This document shows, one piece after another, positions 14,127 through 21,561 of a DNA stretch of 23,861 nucleotides. Every line of letters begins with the position of its first letter. The first letter of the stretch is position 1. The notes beneath the pieces are model-generated. The model saw nothing but the letters and a program-made list of their open reading frames with translations, was not told the origin of the DNA and searched no databases. A program made the translations under genes and the position numbers. The DNA comes from Rectinema sp003452735. GTDB lineage: Bacteria > Spirochaetota > Spirochaetia > Treponematales > Rectinemataceae. The stretch covers positions 1-23,861 of the forward strand of contig DAOOGR010000022.1 in the NCBI GenBank assembly GCA_035415815.1, read 5' to 3'.

Positions 14127-14603
14127 TTAACGCCTTTTTTTGAAAATCAAGTGTTTTTGAAGCATGAAATTGTAAAAAATAGATACAACGACATCTACAA
14201 CAAGCCTTGTTAGCTTATAGTCTATCTTGCTGAGAGATGTAAGGGCAAAAGTTCCTGCGGATTTTAGGGCGATACTGCCTAAGACCACTGGGAAAAACAT
14301 GCCAAGCTGCTGAAGAACGGAAAATTCATATTGTGCATCATTTGAATAAAAGCTCCATTTTCTATTCACGCTGAAATTTACAACCGCGCCTACAATACCT
14401 CCAGCGGCGATCGAGATAGTATAATGGATATGAAAGGCTTCTGTAAGAAAAATCATTGTACAGTAATCAATTACGCCACCAACAAAAGCGGATATTTGTG
14501 CTTTTGAGAAAGTAAGAGCTGAACGCAGCCAAGACAATGTTTTTTGTTTATTCTTTGTTATTTTCCGCAATTTTTGATTCACCCTTTCTGTTTTCTTCTT
14601 CAT
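14127..14603 (-). CDS. GtrA-like membrane protein
   Basis: The product (about 158 residues) has a basic N-terminus and four predicted membrane helices, with FVGGVIDYCTMIFLTEAF, AAGGIVGAVVNFSVNRKWSF and a basic C-terminus HLIFKKRR. GVIDY and the NF..NRKWSF signature are characteristic of GtrA-family proteins, small flippase-like proteins that move polyprenyl-phosphate-linked sugars or act with glycolipid enzymes. Start choice is uncertain: ATG at 14603 or 14612, or TTG at 14618, none with a good SD; all overlap the upstream CDP-alcohol phosphatidyltransferase by 56-71 bases, suggesting coupled translation and a shared pathway. Function in this organism is inferred. Confidence 0.82.
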   Translation of the reverse strand: MKKKTERVNQKLRKITKNKQKTLSWLRSALTFSKAQISAFVGGVIDYCTMIFLTEAFHIHYTISIAAGGIVGAVVNFSVNRKWSFYSNDAQYEFSVLQQLGMFFPVVLGSIALKSAGTFALTSLSKIDYKLTRLVVDVVVSIFYNFMLQKHLIFKKRR

Positions 14604-15294
14604 CACGCTCATTGGCAACTTTGGCTAGTTTTTTGAATTCAGAAAAATTTGAAATCGCTAGGATGATATCTGCTATTGCAGCGAGGTAGACGATACTTCC
14701 ATTGAAAAGAACTTCAATTACAAGAAAAAGAGAAATAAGAATCCTGGTTTCGGTCGGGCTCAATTTGCCTGCGTCGATGGAATAGCTACCACCGATCTTA
14801 TAGCGAAGCAAGGCGATCATTATTTCTAGACCATAAAGTACGACAAAGGCATATCCCAAAATTTTTTGGAAGCTATTTGCGTAGATAGCAAATCCAAGAC
14901 CGATAAGTACGATACCCAACCAATCTACCACAAGATCGAGCATAAATCCGTACCATTTTCTTGGCTTTTTTCTATAGTAAGCTACTCGTCCATCGAGTGA
15001 ATCTCCGAACCAGGAAATGACAAAGCCGGCAACGCCAATAAGAAGAAAGCGAGTGTCAAATAGTTCTGCAAGAATGAAGCTTAAAAAGACAATCACATTT
15101 CCTAAAAACCCTATTGCTGTGAGCATATTAGAGCTCATCCAGGAAGGTATATATTGAACTAAAAAGGCAAGGGCTTTTTGTTCCTGTTTTTTAAGTAGAT
15201 TGGTTCTTATACGATCATGGGAAATGATTGGTAATGTATGATCTATTGAATTTTTCTTTTGTTTCATTCCTATCTTGGCATTACCTTTATCCAT
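14548..15294 (-). CDS. CDP-alcohol phosphatidyltransferase family membrane enzyme
   Basis: The 248-residue protein carries the family signature as DSLDGRVAYYR followed by WYGFMLDLVVD, i.e. Dxx-DGxxA....G...D...D with the usual AR changed to AY. These enzymes transfer a phospho-alcohol group from a CDP-activated lipid or sugar alcohol to an acceptor in the membrane. About six hydrophobic segments are visible from residue 45 on, with a charged cytoplasmic tail (NERDEEENRKGESK). ATG 15294 is chosen over the ATG at 15309 because GAGG sits six bases before it. It overlaps a GtrA-like gene, and the pair probably makes or moves a lipid-linked head group. The product (phosphatidylglycerol, inositol phosphate or other) cannot be told from the sequence. 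Confidence 0.85.
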   Translation of the reverse strand: MDKGNAKIGMKQKKNSIDHTLPIISHDRIRTNLLKKQEQKALAFLVQYIPSWMSSNMLTAIGFLGNVIVFLSFILAELFDTRFLLIGVAGFVISWFGDSLDGRVAYYRKKPRKWYGFMLDLVVDWLGIVLIGLGFAIYANSFQKILGYAFVVLYGLEIMIALLRYKIGGSYSIDAGKLSPTETRILISLFLVIEVLFNGSIVYLAAIADIILAISNFSEFKKLAKVANERDEEENRKGESKIAENNKE

Positions 15295-15442
15295 TTTTTG
15301 CCTCAACATCTCTCTTTACTTCAATTGAAGAATCTTTAACAATTATAACCGAATGGATTTTTGTCTGGCAATGGGCTCTAAAAATACATATATTTTAGAT
15401 ATGTGTCAATAAAAGAGTTTGATATTATTTGGGCATGAGGCT

Positions 15443-16129
15443 ATGAACAAGAAAAGGCTTTTATATATCGCTATCTATGCGATCGGGATGGCATATATCG
15501 AGGCATCAATTGTTGTATATCTGAGAAAACTTTATGGAATTTCTGATTTGATGATAAGTGTGCCAAGCTTCGATCCTCAAGTATCGATCATCGAACTGGG
15601 GCGAGAATTGGCTACGCTCATTATGCTTTTTGCTATTGGCTTTGCCTCTGGCAAGAGATTTCAATCACAGATTGGTTTTTCCCTATATGCATTTGGTCTC
15701 TGGGATATTTGGTATTATATATGGCTTGTCGTTTTTATCGGATTCCCTCATTCATTCTTCGATTGGGACCTGCTCTTTCTTATTCCGCTCCCATGGTGGG
15801 GGCCTGTGATTACGCCGGTTATGATCTCAGTTCTCATGATAATCAGCGGAGCGAGGCTTGCATTACTTGAGGAGAGGGGATTACTTGTGAAACCTAGATC
15901 AGTTGACTGGATAATGCTCTCCATTGGGGCTTGCATCATGTTGTATACCTTCATGAGCAATGCAATTGGGAGTTTGCCAACGAGTGTGGATAACTTGAGC
16001 GATCTTAGACCGAGCTCATTCTTATGGTCAATTTTTCTTGTAGGATATGTAATTGCTACCTATGCAACCTGGAGAATTCTATATAAAAGTCTGGATGAAC
16101 CAGCGATGCACAGGAGCGTCAGGAAGTAG
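15443..16129 (+). CDS. Unrecognised multi-pass membrane protein
   Basis: The 228-residue product starts MNKKRLLYIAIYAIGMAYIE and has about six hydrophobic segments, several with Trp and Tyr clusters (FGLWDIWYYIWLVVF, LIPLPWWGPVITPVM). I do not recognise a family and assign no function. ATG 15443 is preferred to a TTG at 15419; GAGG lies close (two to three bases) before it. It is divergent from the CDP-alcohol phosphatidyltransferase gene across a short AT-rich region. Its last 51 bases overlap the 3' end of pdxT on the other strand, so the C-terminal tail (YKSLDEPAMHRSVRK) shares DNA with the conserved end of pdxT. Confidence 0.75.
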   Translation: MNKKRLLYIAIYAIGMAYIEASIVVYLRKLYGISDLMISVPSFDPQVSIIELGRELATLIMLFAIGFASGKRFQSQIGFSLYAFGLWDIWYYIWLVVFIGFPHSFFDWDLLFLIPLPWWGPVITPVMISVLMIISGARLALLEERGLLVKPRSVDWIMLSIGACIMLYTFMSNAIGSLPTSVDNLSDLRPSSFLWSIFLVGYVIATYATWRILYKSLDEPAMHRSVRK

Positions 16130-16663
16130 TTCAGGGTGAAAGGTCGCTGCGACTATCGAGCCTTGGCGAATCATTACGGGCTCATCCTGATACATTGCAA
16201 GGACTTCGACTTCTTTTCCAGAAGCGAGTATGCGTGGGGCTCGTATGAATATTCCTTCTATTTTGCCTATGCTGCTTATGATGGTTTGTACTGGTGCATG
16301 AAAGCTGTCTACTTGACGCCCATAAGCATTGCGCTTGACCCTAATATCAAGGAGACCGAGGCTCATTTGATTATTTCCTACGATATCCTTTGCGAGGAGA
16401 ATTAGGCCAGCACAAGTTGCAAGTATTGGCATCCCATTTACGATTCGGCGCTTTAGTTCGTCGAACATGCCGAAGCGTTCGAGGAGCATGCTCATGACCG
16501 TGCTTTCACCTCCAGGGATGATGAGTGCGGTCAAGGACTCCAGGTCGGAAAAGCGTCGAACCTCTACAATATCGCAGCGGGGGAATCCAACACGCTCAAG
16601 GGCTTTGCCGTGAGCTTCATAGTCTCCCTGAAGCGCGAGAAGTCCTATGCGATGGCTGCTCAC
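16079..16663 (-). CDS. pdxT: PLP synthase glutaminase subunit PdxT
   Basis: PdxT releases ammonia from glutamine and channels it to PdxS for pyridoxal 5'-phosphate synthesis. The 194-residue protein has IGLLALQGDYEAH, the oxyanion motif PGGEST (50-55), nucleophile Cys84 in LATCAGLILLA and the His-Glu pair in FHPEL. The start is taken as GTG at 16663, whose GTGA overlaps the pdxS stop by four bases and which has AGAGG about five bases upstream; a TTG three bases earlier is possible. The 3' end overlaps the convergent membrane-protein gene by 51 bases. The pdxS-pdxT pair is the complete ribose-5-phosphate-dependent vitamin B6 pathway, and supplies the cofactor used by ThrC elsewhere in the window. 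Confidence 0.96.
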   Translation of the reverse strand: MSSHRIGLLALQGDYEAHGKALERVGFPRCDIVEVRRFSDLESLTALIIPGGESTVMSMLLERFGMFDELKRRIVNGMPILATCAGLILLAKDIVGNNQMSLGLLDIRVKRNAYGRQVDSFHAPVQTIISSIGKIEGIFIRAPRILASGKEVEVLAMYQDEPVMIRQGSIVAATFHPELLPDAPVHRWFIQTFI

Positions 16664-17565
16664 CAACCCCTCTCTGAGATTTTTTGATTCTCAGCAAGGT
16701 CATCGACGCCGATGCCGACCATCGGTTCGCCGAGGTCCTCCGAGATCTCTGCAAGGATTTTTGGATCTTTGTAATGGACAACTGCTGATACGATGGCTTT
16801 TGCTCTGCGTTCAGGATTGCTTGATTTGAAGATACCCGAGCCGACAAAGACGGACTCTGCACCAAGCTGCATCATCAATGCTGCATCCGCGGGAGTAGCA
16901 ACGCCACCAGCTGAAAAATTGGGAACGGGAAGTTTGCCTGTCTTTGCTACTTCCCATACGAGCTCGAATGGTGCGCCTAGCTCTTTTGCTTCAGTCATGA
17001 GTTCTTCCTCTGGAAGGCCAATCAGACGAGCTATTCCATCCCGAACTGTGCGCATATGTCGCACGGCTTCAATAATATCGCCTGTACCCGCCTCTCCTTT
17101 TGTGCGAATCATGGCCGCCCCTTCGCCAATCCGTCGCAGGGCTTCTCCTAGATCACGGCAGCCACATACAAACGGCACCTTGAAAGAATGCTTATATACA
17201 TGAAAGCGATCATCGGCTGGAGTAAGAACTTCGGATTCATCGATAAAATCGACACCAAGAGCCTCGAGTATCTGGGCTTCTACAAAATGACCTATGCGAC
17301 ATTTTGCCATGACCGGAATTGAGACAGCATCTTGAATTTCTTTTATGATTTTCGGATCTGACATGCGAGCAACACCTCCCTGGACTCTGATGTCAGCTGG
17401 GACGCGCTCGAGAGCCATCACCGCACAAGCTCCTGCCTTTTCGGCAATTTTTGCTTGGGCAGCATTGGTTACATCCATAATGACGCCGCCTCTGAGCATT
17501 TCGGCAAGTCCTACTTTTATATGCCATTGTTCGCTCTGTCGGTCGGACCATAATTTTTGTTCCAT
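16660..17565 (-). CDS. pdxS: PLP synthase subunit PdxS
   Basis: PdxS condenses ribose 5-phosphate, glyceraldehyde 3-phosphate and ammonia into PLP, as a dodecamer with PdxT. The 301-residue protein has Asp31 in VIMDVTNA, Lys88 in PVMAKCRIGHF and Lys156 in IRTKGEAGTG, matching the two active-site lysines of the family with a seven-residue offset from B. subtilis numbering, plus the phosphate-binding FSAGGVATPADAALMMQLGAE. GAGGAG lies eight bases before the ATG. The C-terminal tail (DLAENQKISERGW) ends over the pdxT start. It is the first gene of a two-gene operon; a TTGCGT/TACTCT pair in the upstream 200 bases is too weak to call a promoter. Confidence 0.98.
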   Translation of the reverse strand: MEQKLWSDRQSEQWHIKVGLAEMLRGGVIMDVTNAAQAKIAEKAGACAVMALERVPADIRVQGGVARMSDPKIIKEIQDAVSIPVMAKCRIGHFVEAQILEALGVDFIDESEVLTPADDRFHVYKHSFKVPFVCGCRDLGEALRRIGEGAAMIRTKGEAGTGDIIEAVRHMRTVRDGIARLIGLPEEELMTEAKELGAPFELVWEVAKTGKLPVPNFSAGGVATPADAALMMQLGAESVFVGSGIFKSSNPERRAKAIVSAVVHYKDPKILAEISEDLGEPMVGIGVDDLAENQKISERGW

Positions 17566-17769
17566 AATATTATCTCCTCACTGTTAGCGGTGTGGAAGGA
17601 ATCTGCTTGGTTGCAAGTCTAAAGAGTAGCGAAAAAATACTTATTACGCAAGGGTTGGAGAAAAGGTTAAGGGTGTCGAGATTCAAGCCATTGCTCTTTA
17701 AGCAAACTTTAATGCGATCTTGCCTATTAAGATGTTTTTAGCGCGATTCTTTCAAATGTCTAAGCAGAG

Positions 17770-19188
17770 TCAGTATTCGATATCGAAAATTTTCCCTGGA
17801 TTCATAATGAGATTTGGGTCCCAAGCGCGTTTGATTGCCTTTATTAGGTTCAGTTCGACAGGACTCATGAATCGTTTCATGAAATCCTTGCGCTTTAGCC
17901 CGATGCCATGCTCGCCTGATATTTTACCGCCAAGTGCGGTGATCGATTCGTAGAGTGCAAGGAGAGCCTGTTGCTCTATGCGTTGCCATTGTTCCATTGG
18001 CATCTGTGGATCCTTGACGAGAGTAGCATGGAGATTACCATCGCCTGCATGACCATAACATGGTATTTCAATGCCAAACTGTGAAGAGATGCGCTCAAGT
18101 TCTGGCATAACGGCGGATATGGCGGCTGGTGGCACTACTATGTCCTCGAGGCTCTGAACCGGGCAATAGACTTTTAATGCTTCGGCTATGTTCCTGCGAA
18201 TAGCCCAGAGGCGCTCTTGGGTTGTGCGGTTGTCAGCGACATATACTTCGATAGCGCCTTGTTCCATGCATAAGTCTCCAACTGCCTCAGCTTCGCTTTC
18301 GACTATAGACTGATCTCGTCCATCCATTTCGATCAGCAGCATCGCACCGCATTGAGCATAGGGCAGATTTTCGTTTAGATAGGCGCAGGATGTCTCCACG
18401 CTCCGGCGATCCATGAATTCGATGGATGTCGGAATTAGACCCTTTGAGAGAATCACGGGGACGGAGGATATGGCTTCCTGAGGGCTTCGATAGAGTACAA
18501 GCAGATCGGATTTTGCGGCCGGAAGACCAATCAACCTTATTATGGCAGCAGTCACGATGCCAAGGGTACCTTCGGAGCCGACAATGAGGTGCACTAAATC
18601 ATAACCCGTGACATCTTTTGCAAGCTTGCCTCCTAGCCAGACTACCTCGCCTGTTGGTGTAACGAATTCTAGGCCAAGGATATATCGAGATGTCACGCCA
18701 TACTTGATGGCTTTTCCTCCTCCTGCATTTTCAGCTATGTTTCCACCGAGCATACAAGTCTCCAAGCTCATGGGATATCCTGCGTAGAAAAGCCCTTTTT
18801 CTTTGACTAGGTTATTGATTTCGTTTGTCACGATACCGGTTTCGACGGTCATTGTAAGGTTATCGTAATCGATTTCGCGCACTTGGTTCATCTTTTCGAG
18901 CGACAATACTATTCCGCCGAATATGGGAATGGCACCTCCAGAAAGGCCGCTGCCTGCGCCGCGCGGCGTGATGGGGACGGAGGTTCGATTGGCAAGCTTG
19001 ACGATTTCGGCTACGGCGGAAGTAGACCTTGGAGTCACCACCACTTCTGGCATATGGCCATATTCTTCTTTGGAAGTTTCGTCGTGCGAAAAGATTTCGA
19101 GCTGAGCTGGGTCGAGGAGGACATTTCGTTCACCAGCAATATTGATGAGTTCGCTGATTATGTCTTTGCTGACAGGATTATATTTCAT
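17770..19188 (-). CDS. glcD: GlcD-type FAD-linked 2-hydroxyacid dehydrogenase (probable lactate dehydrogenase of an Etf complex)
   Basis: The 472-residue cytoplasmic flavoprotein has an N-terminal FAD-binding type 4 domain (PITPRGAGSGLSGGA, NIAENAGGG, GKLAKDVTGYDL, IVGSEGTLGIVT) and a C-terminal FAD-oxidase domain with the CYGHAGDGNLH and SGEHGIGLKR motifs; active-site histidines are present. GlcD homologues oxidise lactate, glycolate or related acids. Its ATG overlaps the end of the EtfB-EtfA gene by 11 bases, so the two are made together; in Acetobacterium woodii a GlcD-like LctD works with EtfBC as an electron-confurcating lactate dehydrogenase, and the same arrangement is inferred here. 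Two copies of the GGGACRGAGG motif encode SSVPV and RTSVPITPRG; the latter lies directly in the conserved FAD loop without changing its length. Confidence 0.92.
   Translation of the reverse strand: MKYNPVSKDIISELINIAGERNVLLDPAQLEIFSHDETSKEEYGHMPEVVVTPRSTSAVAEIVKLANRTSVPITPRGAGSGLSGGAIPIFGGIVLSLEKMNQVREIDYDNLTMTVETGIVTNEINNLVKEKGLFYAGYPMSLETCMLGGNIAENAGGGKAIKYGVTSRYILGLEFVTPTGEVVWLGGKLAKDVTGYDLVHLIVGSEGTLGIVTAAIIRLIGLPAAKSDLLVLYRSPQEAISSVPVILSKGLIPTSIEFMDRRSVETSCAYLNENLPYAQCGAMLLIEMDGRDQSIVESEAEAVGDLCMEQGAIEVYVADNRTTQERLWAIRRNIAEALKVYCPVQSLEDIVVPPAAISAVMPELERISSQFGIEIPCYGHAGDGNLHATLVKDPQMPMEQWQRIEQQALLALYESITALGGKISGEHGIGLKRKDFMKRFMSPVELNLIKAIKRAWDPNLIMNPGKIFDIEY
18457..18468 (+). repeat. GGGACRGAGG motif in glcD (SSVP reading)
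   Basis: GGGGACGGAGGA; the coding strand reads EAISSVPVILSKG, in the same frame as the TSVP copies. Confidence 0.8.
18973..18987 (+). repeat. GGGACRGAGG motif in the FAD-binding loop of glcD (TSVP reading)
   Basis: GGGGACGGAGGTTCG; the coding strand reads NRTSVPITPRGAG. The family usually has a [IV]PV[TV]PRG motif here, so VP of the repeat coincides with conserved residues. Confidence 0.85.
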
Positions 19189-21385
19189 GCTGAGCCTCTG
19201 TGCTTAAGATTTCTGAGCGGGGAAGGTCTGGCTCTTGCAATTTTGTATCTTTGGTTTGACATGGAGAAAGAGAAGAAGAGGGGGATGAAGAACCATGCCC
19301 AAGGCTAGATACAGACCCAGGCCTAAGCACAGACCCAGGACTAAATCCAGGATCAAGCCTAGGCTCAGGTTTAGACTCAGATCCAGACGAAGAGCTATAG
19401 ATTGATTTCAATTGCGCCGTGAGCCGCGGCAATATCTCGAAGAGATCCCCTATTATGGCTAGATCTGCGACTGCATGTATTGGCGCATCTGGGTCTGTGT
19501 TGATCGAAATTATTTTCTTAGCTGTTCGTATACCCGCCAAATGCTGAACGGCTCCCGAAATACCTGCGCATATATAGATTTCCGGCGAGATGGTCTTGCC
19601 GCTAAGGCCTACCTGATGTGGGTAGGATATCCATCCACGATCTACAGATTCACGGCTTGCGCCCACTGCTCCGCCGAGAGACGAAGCCAGCTCGCGGATG
19701 AGCTTGAAATTATCGGCTTTCTTTAAGCCTCTTCCACCTGACACAACGATTTGTGCACTTTCCAGGTTTTCGAAATCCTTAACATTGCTCTCTAGAGCTA
19801 AAACTTGGACAGACAAAGCCAAAGAATCCGAAATAATTTTGCCTAAAGATGAATCATCGATTACATGTATTATGCTGCCCCTGCGGCCAAAGTCCGGTGG
19901 GAGCGGCTGCATGGAGTGAGGTCGTACGGTGGCCATCTGCGGCCTGTGGTGGGCGGTTTTTATGGTGGCCATGATATTCCCTCCAATGGCGGGACGTGTC
20001 TGGAGAAGAAGTCCGCTGCCTTCTTCGATGGAGAGCTCGGTGCAGTCCGCAGTGAGCCCAGTGCCGAGTTTTGCAGCAAGATATGGCATTAGGGTTCTTC
20101 CAGTTGTAGTGGCAGCTCCTAGAATGACTTCGGGTTTTCTGGCGCAAGCGAGCTCAAAAAGCGCTTCTGCCCATAACTCACAGATGAAGTCTTCCAAACT
20201 TGGGCTTTCGACTAGAATGACGCTATCAGCGCCATGAGCAATCAGCATCGCAGCTTCATCTTTAGATGAGGGGCCAAGCACAATAGCCACCAGGGTTGCC
20301 CCGCGGCTATCTGCTAGATGTCTGGCTCTGGCCAGCAATTCTAAAGACACTAGATCGATTCCACCCTTGCGGCGCTCGGTAATAATCCAAAATTCTGGCT
20401 TATCGTCCACAATAGGTCCTGATGAGAGCTGTTCAGAAAGAGAAATCATTGACTCCTGCATTGCAGGCTGGCTTTTGGCTAAGCTGACTTTAGTCTCTGA
20501 TTTTTCGATATTCGCTACCTTATGTATTCCCGAACATCCTCCGTCCCCCATTATTGGACCAATCGTAGAAAGAATGCGGTCTATTGCTTTGTCTATTGCT
20601 GCTTCGTCGAGCGCAAGAATTCGCTCTCCGCCGCGCGCTACCTTTGGGTAAAAAATCTTTACTACACGGGTAGGAGAGCCTGCCAAACCCACCGAAGCCG
20701 GATCGAGATTTATCTCCTTTGCTCCCCAATGAGAAATTTCTGCACTTCTGGAGAATTTTTTTCCGCGCAGAGTCGGCAAGCGTGGTGAGGCAATTTCCTT
20801 GACTACGGTTATTAGGCAGGGGGACTGGACTCTTACCTTTTGATAGCCTTCTTCGGTAAGGCGACGGACGAGAAATGTAAGCGAGCTAGTTCTATTGTGG
20901 TCTGATTCAGCAATTCGTGAATCTTTAGTTCTCGATTCTATTTCCAGCGAACTCACATAAGTTAGCGCGGGTATTCCCAACCAAGATGCTACCGCAGGTC
21001 CTACCTGCCCAGTATCGCCATCGGTAGCGCGCTCTCCTGCAAGAATCAAATCAAAAGTGCCGATATGTTTTATTGTCTCAGCAAGAACCCTAGAGGTAGC
21101 CCAAGTGTCCGATCCTGCAAAAGCCTTGTCCGTAAGCAGAATTGCTTTATCACAACCCATTGCAAGCGATTCCCGCAGCGCACGTTCGGCATCTAGCGGG
21201 CCCATGGAAATTACCGTTATATGGGCTCCGAAATGCTCCTTTAGCATAAGCGCTTCTTCAATTGCATACAGATCGAGAGGATTGATAATGCTTTCTAACC
21301 CTGATCGTACCATGGTTCCTGTCTCGGGGTCCATTTTGACTTTATCTGTTTCTGGTACTTGTTTGATAAGAACTATTATGTGCAT
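19178..21385 (-). CDS. Fused electron transfer flavoprotein, EtfB-EtfA in one chain
   Basis: The 735-residue protein joins both Etf subunits. Residues 1 to about 265 are EtfB-like (MHIIVLIKQVPETDKV, INPLDLYAIEEAL, GERATDGDTGQVGPAVASWL). A linker to about residue 320 holds a GGGACGGAGG copy read as MGDGGCSG. The rest is EtfA-like, with the FAD domain signatures VSGGRGL, GASRESVDRGW, QVGLSGKTISPE, GISGAVQHLAGI and NTDPDAPIH. The last 72 residues are a Ser/Pro/Gly-rich tail with hexapeptide-like repeats, not part of the fold. ATG 21385 is used because GGAG lies seven bases before it and it gives the family N-terminus. The gene overlaps glcD by 11 bases; together they likely form a lactate dehydrogenase/Etf complex that exchanges electrons with NAD and ferredoxin. 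No ferredoxin domain is fused, so the second acceptor is unknown. A butyryl-CoA type role is less likely given glcD. Confidence 0.9.
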   Translation of the reverse strand: MHIIVLIKQVPETDKVKMDPETGTMVRSGLESIINPLDLYAIEEALMLKEHFGAHITVISMGPLDAERALRESLAMGCDKAILLTDKAFAGSDTWATSRVLAETIKHIGTFDLILAGERATDGDTGQVGPAVASWLGIPALTYVSSLEIESRTKDSRIAESDHNRTSSLTFLVRRLTEEGYQKVRVQSPCLITVVKEIASPRLPTLRGKKFSRSAEISHWGAKEINLDPASVGLAGSPTRVVKIFYPKVARGGERILALDEAAIDKAIDRILSTIGPIMGDGGCSGIHKVANIEKSETKVSLAKSQPAMQESMISLSEQLSSGPIVDDKPEFWIITERRKGGIDLVSLELLARARHLADSRGATLVAIVLGPSSKDEAAMLIAHGADSVILVESPSLEDFICELWAEALFELACARKPEVILGAATTTGRTLMPYLAAKLGTGLTADCTELSIEEGSGLLLQTRPAIGGNIMATIKTAHHRPQMATVRPHSMQPLPPDFGRRGSIIHVIDDSSLGKIISDSLALSVQVLALESNVKDFENLESAQIVVSGGRGLKKADNFKLIRELASSLGGAVGASRESVDRGWISYPHQVGLSGKTISPEIYICAGISGAVQHLAGIRTAKKIISINTDPDAPIHAVADLAIIGDLFEILPRLTAQLKSIYSSSSGSESKPEPRLDPGFSPGSVLRPGSVSSLGHGSSSPSSSLSPCQTKDTKLQEPDLPRSEILSTEAQHEI
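19289..19375 (-). repeat. Degenerate ~18-bp tandem repeat in the etfBA tail
   Basis: The coding strand repeats a six-residue unit: LDPGFS, PGSVLR, PGSVSS, LGHGSS, preceded by SKPEPR. On the plus strand this appears as recurring ACAGACCCAGG/CCAGGATCAAG-like units. Low-complexity and probably unstructured. Confidence 0.6.
20538..20548 (-). repeat. GGGACRGAGG motif in the EtfB-EtfA linker
   Basis: CCTCCGTCCCC on the plus strand; the coding strand reads GGG GAC GGA GGA, Gly-Asp-Gly-Gly, a different frame from other copies. It falls in the linker, not in a folded domain. Confidence 0.8.
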
Positions 21386-21498
21386 TGAAAAACTCCGGAA
21401 TGCAAGTATGACACAGGAGTATGACATAGTAGTAGATAGATCCGCAAGATTATAGGGTATGTTAGTGGGATTTGGAGTGGATTCTCGACCAAAAGGAT

Positions 21499-21549
21499 AA
21501 GATGGCTGCCACAGCTGATTAGATACCGCAAGCTATTGGCAGCCATCTT
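21499..21549 (-). terminator. Perfect 13-bp inverted repeat after the lapA-like gene
   Basis: AAGATGGCTGCCA (21499-21511) and TGGCAGCCATCTT (21537-21549) are exact inverted copies separated by 25 bases. On the minus strand the second arm ends ATCTT and is followed by ATCCTTTT, so it can serve as a terminator for pckG-lapA; the long loop is unusual for a simple terminator. It lies about 115 bases upstream of etfBA and might also act in that gene's control. Confidence 0.55.
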
Positions 21550-21561
21550 GCTATTCTATTA

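Noticed and set aside
16136..16405. An 89-codon plus-strand open frame antisense to pdxT
   Set aside because: It lies wholly opposite conserved pdxT codons and has no signal of its own.
17716..17745. Hairpin ATCTT...AAGAT followed by TTTTT as a terminator
   Set aside because: Its T-run follows on the plus strand, where no gene ends nearby; the five-pair AT-rich stem is too weak to call for glcD on the other strand.
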